A stretch of DNA of 64,000 bases from Bacteroidota bacterium. Its GTDB lineage: Bacteria > Bacteroidota > Bacteroidia > Flavobacteriales_C > GCA-002722245. Shown piece after piece: positions 1 to 8,044 of this stretch (position 1 is the first letter of the stretch; each line of letters opens with the position of its first letter). A program made the position numbers and the translations under genes. The DNA is taken from contig JAPLEZ010000153.1 in NCBI GenBank assembly GCA_026390935.1, positions 130,052 through 194,051 on the forward strand, in the 5' to 3' direction. The notes below the pieces were generated by a model. That model saw only the letters and a list, made by a program, of their open reading frames with translations. It searched no databases and had not been told where the DNA came from.

Positions 1-19
1 TATGTTTTACACTAAGTAA

Positions 20-502
20 GTGCTAAAACATCTGATATACTATTTTTTCGTTTTTGGTTTTGCTTGTACTTCAGCGAAGCCGGAGTCGCTCACATTGGCA
101 CCCGCCAATCCGGAATATGTTGGGGATGGCATTGTATTTATTTCCCTAAAATTTACAAAAGAAGGTGAATCTGTTGCTGTATCCTATGTTGAAACATTAA
201 GAAGTAGCGGCGTGCTGAAAACTTCCAACGAGTACAAAAGAACTAGTGAATCCAAATATCTCATTCAACTGCAGGACGAAAAGGGGAGAGCTCTTGTTGA
301 TTGTTACATAGAAGATCCTTTGGCGGAGCACAAGGATGTTTTTAGTGAAGAAGGAAAAATAGAAAAGGGTATCGTTAATTACGATGAAAAAATCATCAGT
401 CTGAGAGTGCGGAAGGTATCAAAAGAAATCGCCAAAGTTTCTGTGTACGAAGTTATTGTTTGCAATCAACCCAAACATATCATAACCCTAAATTGTAAAT
501 AA
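20..502 (+). CDS. Putative lipoprotein of unknown function
   Basis: A 160-residue protein that I do not recognise. The N-terminus is hydrophobic and ends in a lipobox-like FGFAC around residues 12-16, so it is probably exported and lipid-anchored. The rest is polar, with alternating hydrophobic residues that suggest beta structure. The start is a GTG directly after an in-frame TAA at 17-19. Five more codons in the same frame, beginning with an ATG at position 2, lie upstream of that stop. The true start may therefore be GTG, or the gene may carry a nonsense codon in its signal peptide; the window edge prevents a decision. One base separates its stop from the ATG of the M64 peptidase, so the two are probably co-transcribed and this protein may act with the peptidase. 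Confidence 0.6.
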   Translation: MLKHLIYYFFVFGFACTSAKPESLTLAPANPEYVGDGIVFISLKFTKEGESVAVSYVETLRSSGVLKTSNEYKRTSESKYLIQLQDEKGRALVDCYIEDPLAEHKDVFSEEGKIEKGIVNYDEKIISLRVRKVSKEIAKVSVYEVIVCNQPKHIITLNCK

Positions 503-503
503 C

Positions 504-1931
504 ATGAAAAAAATCTACACCCTTTTAAGTTTGATACTATGTTCTGTAGCCCTGTCGGCACAGGTATTTGATGTGGACACTATTTATTGGTCGGGGCCTT
601 CCTCCAACAGAGTGAATATTGTCATTCTCGGAGATGGATATACTTCCGGTGAACAGGCGAAATTTATTACTGATGCAACTGCAATCAGTAACGCATTTTT
701 TACCACCTCTCCTTATTTAGAATACAAAAACTACATCAATGTGCTGGCCATCAAAGTGATTTCCAATCAGAGTGGTGCCGGCCATGCAAAAAATTCTTCC
801 GATAATGCCTGTGGTTCTCAACCTGCAGCAACGGTAGACAATTACTTCGGTTCTGCTTTCGATTGCGGAGGCGGATCTTACCACCGCTTGCTTTGTGCAG
901 GAAAATCTTATAAAGTACCAGGGGTGATGGCGGCCAACTGGCCGGATTACGATCAGGTGCTGCTTGTCGCTAATTCTACTTATTATGGTGGAGCAGGTGG
1001 AACTTATGCGGTTACTTCCGTGAATGGTTCTGCCACTGAAATTGCCATTCATGAAGTTGGTCATTCTTTCGCTTATTTGGCCGATGAATATTGGGCAGGT
1101 AGTCAGTATGCCACTAATGCAAAACCCAATATGACCAATGTTGCCGATGTTAATTCGGTTAAATGGAAACCTTGGGTTGGTCATGTTGGATTGATGAATG
1201 TTGGATTGTATTCACACAGTGGTGATGCATCCTGGAAAAAACCAGTGAACGGCCAATGCAAAATGGAGTACTTGGGAACAAATTATCCTTTTTGTCCGGT
1301 TTGCGCTGAGGCACATACCATGAAATTTCTTGATTTAACAAAACCATACGACGCGTATACTCCTTCAAATGCTGCAACTATTGATGGTTCAAACGATATC
1401 ATATTTGGTATTAGCACTTTGTTGCCTATTCCAAATACGCTGGAAATTCAATGGACAGTAAATGGTAACGTAGTAAGCACGGGGATTTCAAAAACCTATA
1501 CCGCATTGGTTTCTGCGTTAATTGATGGTGACAATACCGTTCAGGCCCGATTGCTTGATAAAACAACCTTAATCAGAAGTGCTTCTCATGTTACTGCACA
1601 TTCCTTTTTAATCAATTGGACGGTGAATAAGTCGGCTACTACAGGCATAAGCACCACGGCTACTACTGATGATTTTAAATACACTTTATATCCCAATCCT
1701 ACCAGTAATGAAACGAATCTATTGTATCATTTAAATGCTGCAGGGGCTGTCAGCATTACTTTGTATGATCTTTATGGAAAAGCTATTCCGGTGCTCAATG
1801 AGCAGCAGAAAATGGGCGATCATCAATTGAATGTGAATGCTTCAAGGTTGGGCTTGAGTTCGGGCGTGTATCTTGTTTCTTTTGTGAAAGACGGGATTGA
1901 GCTCAGCACCGAAAGAATAATTGTTGAATAA
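504..1931 (+). CDS. Secreted M64-family (IgA-type) metallopeptidase with T9SS sorting domain
   Basis: A 475-residue zinc metallopeptidase. Residues 1-19 form a signal peptide. The M64 zinc motif HEVGH lies at 183-187 and is followed by the family signature LADEY (192-196), so H183 and H187 are likely zinc ligands and E184 the catalytic base. The last 80 or so residues have the look of a T9SS C-terminal sorting domain: YPNPTSN, a YDLYGK segment, then SSGVYLVSF and a terminal ERIIVE. Family members are secreted peptidases, some of which cleave IgA; the substrate here is unknown. The CTD predicts export through the SprA translocon, whose gene is in this same window, followed by CTD removal. It sits one base after a small lipoprotein gene. 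Confidence 0.9.
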   Translation: MKKIYTLLSLILCSVALSAQVFDVDTIYWSGPSSNRVNIVILGDGYTSGEQAKFITDATAISNAFFTTSPYLEYKNYINVLAIKVISNQSGAGHAKNSSDNACGSQPAATVDNYFGSAFDCGGGSYHRLLCAGKSYKVPGVMAANWPDYDQVLLVANSTYYGGAGGTYAVTSVNGSATEIAIHEVGHSFAYLADEYWAGSQYATNAKPNMTNVADVNSVKWKPWVGHVGLMNVGLYSHSGDASWKKPVNGQCKMEYLGTNYPFCPVCAEAHTMKFLDLTKPYDAYTPSNAATIDGSNDIIFGISTLLPIPNTLEIQWTVNGNVVSTGISKTYTALVSALIDGDNTVQARLLDKTTLIRSASHVTAHSFLINWTVNKSATTGISTTATTDDFKYTLYPNPTSNETNLLYHLNAAGAVSITLYDLYGKAIPVLNEQQKMGDHQLNVNASRLGLSSGVYLVSFVKDGIELSTERIIVE

Positions 1932-1964
1932 GTTATCGAAATTAAAGCAACTTTAACGCCCTCT

Positions 1965-2012
1965 CTTCGTTTTTAATGTGGAACGGTTTTTGTTTTCACA
2001 TTAAAAACGAAG
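1965..2012. repeat. Perfect 16-bp inverted repeat abutting the DUF3108 start codon
   Basis: The arms 1965-1980 and 1997-2012 are perfect reverse complements, and two or three more pairs (one a G-T) can extend the stem inwards. The right arm ends three bases before the ATG at 2016. It could act as the terminator of the M64 gene, although no U-tract follows the stem, or it could fold in the mRNA leader and hide the ribosome-binding region of the next gene. Confidence 0.6.
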
Positions 2013-2015
2013 CTT

Positions 2016-2846
2016 ATGTTTAAGGGTAGTAAAAAAATCACAGCGGTTGTTCTTGCAGGGATCGTAATTAGCGCAACAATATTGGCCTTCACGCCGCAAG
2101 CTCAAAATGAATTTCAGGATGGTAAAATCTTGCCTCTCCGAAAAGTACAAAACAAGGCCTTCAAAAGAGGAGAGAAACTAAAATATCGCGTGCATTATGG
2201 TGTAATTGATGCTGGTAATGCAACGTTGGAGGTGACCAACGACACAGTTAAAATAGCCAAGAGAAGTACTTTTCACATGGTGGCTAAAGGGTTTACAAAT
2301 AGTGCCTGGGATTTAATATTTCCTGTTCGTGATACTTATGAAAGTTATGTTGACCAGGAGTCAATTTTACCTTGGTTCCACAAAAGAAGGGTGAACGAGA
2401 ATGGTTATATTATCAATCATGATGTTGCCTTTAATCAGTACAGTCATGAAGCAATTGGCAATCAGCAGAAGTATAAAACTGATACCAATGTGCAGGATAT
2501 GGTTTCGGCATTTTACTACGCGCGAGTGCTTGATTTTTCGCATGCTCAAAAAGGAGATTTATTTGTTGTGAATACTTTCTTCGATTTTCAGAACTACCCA
2601 ATGAAAATTAAATACATTGGAACAGAAATCATTAAAACTGATTTCGGAAAAATTAAATGTTATAAGTTTCATCCAGTGGTGCAAAAAGGTAGAGTTTTCA
2701 AAACCGAAGAAGATATGACGGTGTGGCTTTCTGCCGACGACAGCAAAGTGCCGGTACGTGTTCAAACAAATATTTTAGTTGGATCTATCAAGATGGATTT
2801 AATTGAGTATTCGGGACTTACCTCCACATTGAACAAAGTGAAATAA
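2016..2846 (+). CDS. DUF3108 domain protein
   Basis: A 276-residue exported protein of the DUF3108 family, which has no firm function and is common in Bacteroidetes and Proteobacteria. Residues 9-27 are a hydrophobic signal or anchor segment. The body, from about residue 50, begins with the typical FKRGEKLKYRVHYG and continues as alternating strands, in line with a periplasmic beta-sandwich. No catalytic motif is visible. An M23 endopeptidase gene follows 77 bases downstream on the same strand, and in many genomes DUF3108 genes lie near envelope genes. The ATG start follows a strong inverted repeat. Confidence 0.8.
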   Translation: MFKGSKKITAVVLAGIVISATILAFTPQAQNEFQDGKILPLRKVQNKAFKRGEKLKYRVHYGVIDAGNATLEVTNDTVKIAKRSTFHMVAKGFTNSAWDLIFPVRDTYESYVDQESILPWFHKRRVNENGYIINHDVAFNQYSHEAIGNQQKYKTDTNVQDMVSAFYYARVLDFSHAQKGDLFVVNTFFDFQNYPMKIKYIGTEIIKTDFGKIKCYKFHPVVQKGRVFKTEEDMTVWLSADDSKVPVRVQTNILVGSIKMDLIEYSGLTSTLNKVK

Positions 2847-2890
2847 TAACTTTTTAAAATTTAACTAAAACAAAAAGGCAGATTTTTGTA

Positions 2891-2924
2891 TTTTCCCGTC
2901 GCTTAAATTTTTAGTACGGGAAAA
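2891..2924 (+). repeat. Hairpin overlapping the M23 peptidase start codon
   Basis: The arms 2891-2899 and 2916-2924 are perfect 9-base reverse complements with a 16-base loop. The right arm includes the A of the ATG at 2924. A transcript starting upstream would therefore fold its initiation region into a stem. This is the second start-adjacent hairpin in a row. Confidence 0.5.
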
Positions 2925-4183
2925 TGAAGAAATATTTGATATCTGTTTTTGCTATTCTCACCGGCTTTTCATTAGTATATTTTCTCTTCATTAAAGACGG
3001 CGGTGTTTTTGGTGCCGACGAGAAAGTAGCAATTGAGAACGACTCGGTTTCGTTAATAAAATATGGATTTGCGCTCGATTCTTTTAGCGTAGTGGAAGAT
3101 AAAGTGAAACCCAATGAACTCATTGCGGATATTTTATTGAAGCACCACATTCCTATGGAGGACATTGATGATATGCTCCGCAGAGGAAAAGATGTTTTTG
3201 ATGTGCGTAAGTTTAAAGCCAATCAGCCCTACACCGTTTTTTGCTCAAAAGATTCTACCAAAAAAGCACAGTGTTTTATTTATGAAATCAACGCGGTGGA
3301 CTATGTAGTGTATGATATGCGCGACAGCATGTTTGTTTACACGGGCAAGAAACCTGTGGTTACAATAGAGCAAAAAGCATCGGGCATTATTTACAATTCT
3401 TTATATGAAACAATGACCGACAATGGTTTGAGTCCGGCTTTGGCCAATGAACTCGCCGAAGTTTATGCATGGTCTATCGACTTCTACCGCATCCAAAAAG
3501 GGGATAAATTCAAAGTGATTTATGATGAACAACAAGTGGAAGGAGAAACTGTAGCAGTGAAGAGAATTAAAGCTGCTATGTTTGAGCATTCGGGCGTTGA
3601 ATATTACGCAGTATATTTTGAACAGGATGGACTGAGTGGTTATTATGATGAGCAAAGCAGAGGAATGAAACGTCAGTTTTTAAAAGCGCCAGTTAAGTTT
3701 TCCCGAATTTCATCGCGCTATACTATGAAGCGTTTTCATCCGGTACAACAAAGATGGAAGGCGCATTTAGGCACCGATTATGCAGCACCCACCGGTACTC
3801 CTATTATGACTACCGCCAACGGAACGGTGATTGAAGCAACACAAAATCGTTTCAATGGAAATTACGTGAAAGTGAAACACAATGGAACTTATACTACGCA
3901 GTATTTACACATGTCGAAAATTGCTAGCGGCATTCACAGAGGCAGTAGTGTTCGTCAGGGTGATATTATTGGATATGTTGGTTCTACAGGTTTGGCAAGT
4001 GGTCCGCACGTTTGTTACCGCTTCTGGAAAAACGGACAACAAGTAGACGCTTTAAGAGAAAAATTACCGCAATCAGAACCTATTCGCAGTGCTAATAAAG
4101 CGGAGTTTATGGAGTTGGCGGATAAGTTTGTGGCGATGTTGAAAGAGATTGAATACAATCAGAAGCCGATTGCAGCGAATTAA
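2924..4183 (+). CDS. M23 (LytM) peptidoglycan endopeptidase
   Basis: A 419-residue envelope protein with an N-terminal membrane segment (about residues 4-24), an OapA/LysM-like region (about 60-110) and a C-terminal M23 domain. The zinc ligands are H281 and D285 in HLGTD and H362 in GPHVCYRF, with catalytic H329 in YLHMS. All four are present, so it should be an active zinc endopeptidase cutting peptidoglycan cross-links, similar in layout to E. coli MepM. It follows the DUF3108 gene on the same strand. The ATG is placed inside a short hairpin. Confidence 0.9.
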   Translation: MKKYLISVFAILTGFSLVYFLFIKDGGVFGADEKVAIENDSVSLIKYGFALDSFSVVEDKVKPNELIADILLKHHIPMEDIDDMLRRGKDVFDVRKFKANQPYTVFCSKDSTKKAQCFIYEINAVDYVVYDMRDSMFVYTGKKPVVTIEQKASGIIYNSLYETMTDNGLSPALANELAEVYAWSIDFYRIQKGDKFKVIYDEQQVEGETVAVKRIKAAMFEHSGVEYYAVYFEQDGLSGYYDEQSRGMKRQFLKAPVKFSRISSRYTMKRFHPVQQRWKAHLGTDYAAPTGTPIMTTANGTVIEATQNRFNGNYVKVKHNGTYTTQYLHMSKIASGIHRGSSVRQGDIIGYVGSTGLASGPHVCYRFWKNGQQVDALREKLPQSEPIRSANKAEFMELADKFVAMLKEIEYNQKPIAAN

Positions 4184-4520
4184 AATCATAATTAATTTTT
4201 GTTAACGACGAGTTTGGTTCACTCGCTCCGTTAAGTTTAGCGAAGCGTAACTTGACGGAATTTTTTATTTGAGGCTTTCAGCCTCTCTTCTTTTACTTTT
4301 TCCTTGATGAAAAAGTAACAAAAAATCAAGAGCCAAGAGATGCTGCCACCGCACAAAAAACCTTACACACGCCCGCCTCTTGGCTCGGGCCTTCGCACGA
4401 AGTTACCTGACCACTTTGTGAAGTTCAATTTTTGAGTATGCTTTGGGAATGGGCTTCTCCCTTTATAAAAGGGAGAGTGCGAAGGGATTCTGTGTGATTG
4501 CAAGAGGGATTTTATAAAAC
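4184..4520. other. Gene-free, repeat-like intergenic DNA
   Basis: There is no credible gene here. A 6-bp hairpin (4271-4276 with 4280-4285) followed by a T-rich stretch may terminate the M23 gene. A second hairpin spans 4294-4317 (tactttttc/gaaaaagta). The stretch from about 4290 to 4480 resembles the dispersed intergenic sequence seen repeatedly in Bacteroidetes genomes (a run reading ccttgatgaaaaagtaac, then blocks such as ccctttataaaagggag). That resemblance is from memory and has not been searched. Confidence 0.45.
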
Positions 4521-4546
4521 AAACTTTCAATTTATTTTGAAAGTTT
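4521..4546. promoter_or_regulatory. Palindromic operator candidate upstream of the GbsR gene
   Basis: AAACTTTCAA (4521-4530), six bases, then its exact reverse complement TTGAAAGTTT (4537-4546). It overlaps the -33 element of the promoter at 4536-4566, a position where a bound repressor would block transcription. A copy with the same 10-6-10 layout and two mismatches lies before the next gene (5090-5115). I infer that the GbsR/MarR-type regulator encoded at 4571 binds both. Confidence 0.6.
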
Positions 4547-4566
4547 AAAAACATATGTTACATTTG
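4536..4566 (+). promoter_or_regulatory. Bacteroidetes-type promoter for the GbsR operon
   Basis: TTTG at 4536-4539, a 19-base spacer, and TACATTTG at 4559-4566 match the Bacteroidetes -33/-7 consensus (TTTG, TAnnTTTG). The ATG at 4571 lies only four bases after the -7 element, so the transcript is probably leaderless. Confidence 0.65.
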
Positions 4567-4570
4567 ATAT

Positions 4571-5074
4571 ATGGAACTCAATGAAGGCAAAAATAAATTT
4601 ATAGAAGCGTGGGGAATATTCGGAAGCGAGTGGGGTATCAACCGTACCATGGCTCAAATTCACGCTTTACTTTTGGTAAGTGCTGAACCTTTAAGCACAG
4701 AAGATATCATGGAGGAATTGAATGTTTCTCGTGGTAATGTGAACATGAATACCCGCGATTTAATTGCCTGGGGAATTGTAAGCAGGGTTTTGAAAAAAGG
4801 AGAAAGAAGAGAGTTTTTTCAAGCTGATAAGGACATTTATAAAGTGGCAATTAAAATTCTTAATGAACGTCGGAAAAGGGAATTGGGGCCGGTGTTGGAA
4901 GCGTTGAAAGATCTCAAGCAAGTTAAGGGAACTACATTAGAAGCTAAAGAATTTAAAAAGGTAGTTGCTGATATTAGCTCATTTGGCGAAAGTGCCGACA
5001 AGATGATTTCGCGTATGACCAAAGCCGATGAAAACTGGTTTACAGGTTCATTGATGAAGTTCTTAATTAAGTAA
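4571..5074 (+). CDS. GbsR/MarR-family transcriptional regulator
   Basis: A 167-residue winged-helix regulator of the GbsR branch of the MarR superfamily. The helix-turn-helix region is visible around residues 37-65 (LSTEDIMEELNVSRGNVN), followed by a wing with KKGERREFF. The C-terminal half is helical and probably forms the dimer. It heads a five-gene cluster. Its own promoter is overlapped by a perfect 10-6-10 palindrome, and a degenerate copy precedes the next gene, so autoregulation and control of the downstream genes are likely. The inducing signal is unknown. The start codon sits four bases after the -7 element. Confidence 0.85.
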   Translation: MELNEGKNKFIEAWGIFGSEWGINRTMAQIHALLLVSAEPLSTEDIMEELNVSRGNVNMNTRDLIAWGIVSRVLKKGERREFFQADKDIYKVAIKILNERRKRELGPVLEALKDLKQVKGTTLEAKEFKKVVADISSFGESADKMISRMTKADENWFTGSLMKFLIK

Positions 5075-5089
5075 TATTTTTTTTAAAAT

Positions 5090-5115
5090 AAAGTTTCAAA
5101 AAAAACTGAAAGTTT
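5090..5115. promoter_or_regulatory. Second operator candidate of the GbsR regulator
   Basis: AAAGTTTCAA (5090-5099), six A residues, CTGAAAGTTT (5106-5115). The half-sites and the six-base spacing are those of the palindrome at 4521-4546, with one mismatch per half. It ends seven bases before the ATG of the DCC gene. Confidence 0.5.
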
Positions 5116-5121
5116 TGAAAA

Positions 5122-5937
5122 ATGGGAAAATCAAATAAAATAATGTACTTCGATGTTGGCTGCAGGATTTGCCGTACCGGTGCTTTTCTGGCCAATAGAT
5201 CAGGCTTTTCTGAGGATGGCAATCTGAATCCTTTGCAGGAAGTTGACCCTGTTGCAGCGGGCTCTATAGATAAAAGTATCTATTGCAATGAAATGGCGGT
5301 TTACGATCCATCTACTAAAGACACGCGCTATGGCATGAGAGGTATATTATGGGTACTTGAAGATAAATTCGGGAAAATAATGCGGGTGTTTTTATTTCCT
5401 CCCTTGTTCATTCCTTTGAGTTTTATTTATCATGTTTTTTCTTATAACAGAAGAATGATCGCTCCAGTTTATACTAAAGTTGACAATGATTGTAAGCCTG
5501 AATTTCATTGGGGATATCGCTTGAGTTATATTTTTTTGATTGCTTTTTTTAGTGCAGTTGTTTCATTTGAAATGGGAGAAACATTGAAAGAATTCTTTAG
5601 CAGTGGCTATCAATATCTTTTTGTTGTTGGAGCTGGTTGGTTGATACATGCAGCACTACTTTTTGTTTATGGTGTGAAAAGTAAAATGGAGTACTACGGC
5701 CATTTATCCAGCATTATGATTGCAGGAATTTTACTTCAGATTCCTTTTTTAATGTGTTCGTATTTTGTGGGTACAAGCACATTGTGGCTTTGTGTGAGTT
5801 TACTGATGAGTGATGTTTTGATGACGTATATGTCTTTTCGTCGAGTGAAACATTTGGGGCTATCTCAAGGCCTTACTGTTGCATGGTGGATCACATTGCA
5901 TTTGTCGGCAGCATTAATATATATCATATGCCGTTAA
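5122..5937 (+). CDS. DCC-type (DUF393) membrane protein
   Basis: A 271-residue protein. The N-terminal 100 or so residues look like a DCC/DUF393 thiol-disulfide oxidoreductase-like domain with CRIC at 14-17, although the usual YDGxC lead is changed to FDVGC. The remainder holds about five hydrophobic segments, so this is a DCC domain joined to a small membrane domain. Redox activity is a family prediction only. It is the second gene of the GbsR cluster, 47 bases after the regulator, with an operator-like palindrome in the gap. The next gene starts inside its last codons. Confidence 0.65.
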   Translation: MGKSNKIMYFDVGCRICRTGAFLANRSGFSEDGNLNPLQEVDPVAAGSIDKSIYCNEMAVYDPSTKDTRYGMRGILWVLEDKFGKIMRVFLFPPLFIPLSFIYHVFSYNRRMIAPVYTKVDNDCKPEFHWGYRLSYIFLIAFFSAVVSFEMGETLKEFFSSGYQYLFVVGAGWLIHAALLFVYGVKSKMEYYGHLSSIMIAGILLQIPFLMCSYFVGTSTLWLCVSLLMSDVLMTYMSFRRVKHLGLSQGLTVAWWITLHLSAALIYIICR

Positions 5938-6401
5938 TTCTTTTACATACAGAAATTGCTGCTCCAGTTGAAAGATGTTTCAACTTATCAAGAAGCATGG
6001 AAATGCACGTTTTATCTATGAAAGAATCTGATGAAAGAATTGTTGGTGGTAGAACATCAGGATTGATTGAAGTTGGAGAAACGGTAATTTTTCGCGCAAG
6101 GCATTTTTGGATCACTCAACAACACGTTGGTAAAATTTCAGAAATGGATTTCCCCAATTCTTTTGTAGATACAATGATTTCAGGAACTTTCAAGTCTTTG
6201 CATCACCTACATATTTTTATTAAAAAAGAAAATTGTACTGTTATGAAAGATGAATTCTTTTATGAATCTCCACTGGGTGTTTTGGGGAAATTGGCCGACT
6301 ATCTTTTTCTGAAAAAATATTTGGAAAAGATATTGAAGGAAAGAAATTCTTTGATCAAAAGTTATGCGGAAAGTAATCAATGGAAAACTATTTTAGTATG
6401 A
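5928..6401 (+). CDS. SRPBCC-superfamily (START-like) protein
   Basis: A 157-residue soluble protein with the cyclase/dehydrase-like pattern of the SRPBCC fold: a first strand with TEIAAPVERCFNLSR, then a VGETVIFRARHF strand pair, and a C-terminal helix. Such proteins bind hydrophobic ligands in a deep pocket; the ligand here is unknown. I place the start at the ATG 5928, which overlaps the stop of the DCC gene by ten bases and begins exactly where the fold begins. An upstream in-frame ATG at 5883 would add 15 residues lying over the DCC coding region. The 3' end overlaps the DUF2071 gene by 22 bases, which shows tight coupling. Confidence 0.75.
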   Translation: MPLILLHTEIAAPVERCFNLSRSMEMHVLSMKESDERIVGGRTSGLIEVGETVIFRARHFWITQQHVGKISEMDFPNSFVDTMISGTFKSLHHLHIFIKKENCTVMKDEFFYESPLGVLGKLADYLFLKKYLEKILKERNSLIKSYAESNQWKTILV

Positions 6402-7045
6402 CATTTTCTGGTGAATTACAAGAGGTGCGACTAATTAATTTCTCTGTTGAAAGGGAGGAATTAAAAACGCAATTGCCTGCGGGATTGAAATTGTTGGATT
6501 ACAATGGAAGGGCAATGATTTCAATGGTTGACGTGAAATTGAGAAACATGAAAGCAGCGTCTTTTTTGCCTTCCTTTTCATACCGTCATATTGGTTTTCG
6601 TTTGTTGCTCGACGATCAACACAGCAATGGAATTTCTCCGAAAGGGATTTATTTCTTGAAATCTTTTAGCGATAAATTACTTCTGATTTTTGCCGGTAAT
6701 ATTGTTGCCGATTTCAATTTATCTTTTGCGAAAATACATGATGAAGGCAATCGAGTTAAGATAGCTCAAGGGGATAAATTTGTGGAGTATTCCATCAGTG
6801 ATGAAAACTTTGCAACACCCGACGTTCCTTTGTTTGAGGCGGTGAAGCGCATCGATAGAGCTTACGCTTTTAAAAGCGAGGGTGCTTTGGTGACTAAAAT
6901 TACCCGTGAAGAATGGCCGATAGAGCAAGTGGAATTGTTAGAATTCAAAACCAATTTTTTTAAAAGTGCCAAAATGGAAGGTGCTTTTAAAATACGCAAA
7001 GTGATTGATTACGTTTGGGAAAAACCTTTTAAAGTAAAATTATGA
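6380..7045 (+). CDS. DUF2071 (YqjF-like) protein
   Basis: A 221-residue protein of the DUF2071 family, which is structurally related to acetoacetate decarboxylase-like proteins. Features consistent with the family are an early LPAGLKLLDYNGRAMISMV segment and the YRHIGFRLLL strand. No enzymatic activity can be assigned from sequence. It overlaps the SRPBCC gene upstream (22 bases) and the NAD(P)-binding gene downstream (four bases), so the three are translationally coupled. Confidence 0.75.
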   Translation: MENYFSMTFSGELQEVRLINFSVEREELKTQLPAGLKLLDYNGRAMISMVDVKLRNMKAASFLPSFSYRHIGFRLLLDDQHSNGISPKGIYFLKSFSDKLLLIFAGNIVADFNLSFAKIHDEGNRVKIAQGDKFVEYSISDENFATPDVPLFEAVKRIDRAYAFKSEGALVTKITREEWPIEQVELLEFKTNFFKSAKMEGAFKIRKVIDYVWEKPFKVKL

Positions 7046-7896
7046 GAATAGTTGTTTTAGGCGCTACGGGACAAATTGGTGCAATGGTGATGAGCCAGTT
7101 GCTACAGTCTTTTCCTGGCGATGAAGTAGTGGGATGTTCTCGTTCAGCCAAAGGAAAAAATTATTTACCACTTAATATTTACGACGAAGATTGGTCGACT
7201 TTAGGCAAGGTGGATGTGCTCATTAACATTGTTGGAATTATCGAAGAGAAAGGAGAAAACACTTTTGAAAAAGTGCATGTGCAATTGGTGAAAGATATTT
7301 TGAGAAAACGTGAATCTTTGGGAAATCCTCGTATTGTGCACGTTTCGGTGTTAGGTGCCGATGTGACAAGCAAAGCGGAATACGCGCGCACAAAAGGTGT
7401 GGCAGATGCATTATTGATAACAGAGAAAAATGTAGCGATAGTGCGTCCTTCATTTGTGCTAACACCAGGTACAGCCATTGTGCAAAAAGTAAACATGATA
7501 GTTAAAATGAGTAAATGGATGTTAGGTTTTTCATTGATGCCTGCTCATTTTTTAAGTCCGAAATTTCAACCTGTATTGGGTGAGGATTTGGCTGAATTGA
7601 TTGCAAAACTCGCTAGTGCAAAAGACTGCGGAATATTTTACGCCACTGGTCCCCAAGAAATGACTTTGGCAGATATGATTCATTATTCAAAATCTAAAAT
7701 TAAAATCATCCCTCTTCCAAAATGGTTGACTCATTGGGTTTTCATGATGATTACATCTTTTAAAAATCCTTTCATGAACAGGGATCAGTATTATTTATTG
7801 GCGTCGGATAATGTGCATGAGAATTCGACAATGGAAAATATTTTGGGAAGAAAGGCAATGGAGACAGAAGAATTTTGGAGAAGAGAAATTAAATAA
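7042..7896 (+). CDS. NAD(P)-binding NmrA/atypical SDR-family protein
   Basis: A 284-residue Rossmann-fold protein. The nucleotide-binding motif GATGQIG is at residues 7-13. A YARTK segment stands where SDR enzymes carry YxxxK. The C-terminal part has a hydrophobic stretch (about 230-245) that may contact a membrane. The family includes NmrA regulators, the complex I accessory subunit NDUFA9 and isomerase-like enzymes, so the reaction is unknown. It is the last gene of the GbsR cluster, with ATG overlapping the previous stop by four bases. A long inverted repeat follows it. Confidence 0.8.
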   Translation: MRIVVLGATGQIGAMVMSQLLQSFPGDEVVGCSRSAKGKNYLPLNIYDEDWSTLGKVDVLINIVGIIEEKGENTFEKVHVQLVKDILRKRESLGNPRIVHVSVLGADVTSKAEYARTKGVADALLITEKNVAIVRPSFVLTPGTAIVQKVNMIVKMSKWMLGFSLMPAHFLSPKFQPVLGEDLAELIAKLASAKDCGIFYATGPQEMTLADMIHYSKSKIKIIPLPKWLTHWVFMMITSFKNPFMNRDQYYLLASDNVHENSTMENILGRKAMETEEFWRREIK

Positions 7897-7919
7897 GTTG
7901 TTATGGAGAAAAATGGAAA

Positions 7920-8044
7920 GTAAAGGGTGATAGATCCTTCCTTCGTCAGGAGGACATACTCATCTATTCTTAAAATTCGATTTTGTTTTTCTAGTATGGG
8001 TAGGGTCTGTCCTCCTGACGAAGGAAGGATCTACCGCCCTTTAC
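7920..8044. repeat. Long inverted repeat (36-base arms) between convergent genes
   Basis: The arms 7920-7955 and 8009-8044 are reverse complements at 34 of 36 positions, separated by 53 bases. The right arm reaches into the stop codon of the HxlR gene on the minus strand. It can serve as a bidirectional terminator, but the stem is far longer than a normal one. The core (ccttcgtcaggaggaca) has the look of a dispersed Bacteroidetes intergenic repeat. Confidence 0.8.

Noticed and set aside
717-1184. 155-residue minus-strand frame opposite the M64 peptidase
   Set aside because: It is a shadow of a clear enzyme gene that includes the zinc motif.
4363-4554. 63-residue reading frame on the minus strand
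   Set aside because: It lies in repeat-like intergenic DNA, has a composition typical of translated repeats (SHSPFYKGR), and covers the operator upstream of the GbsR gene.
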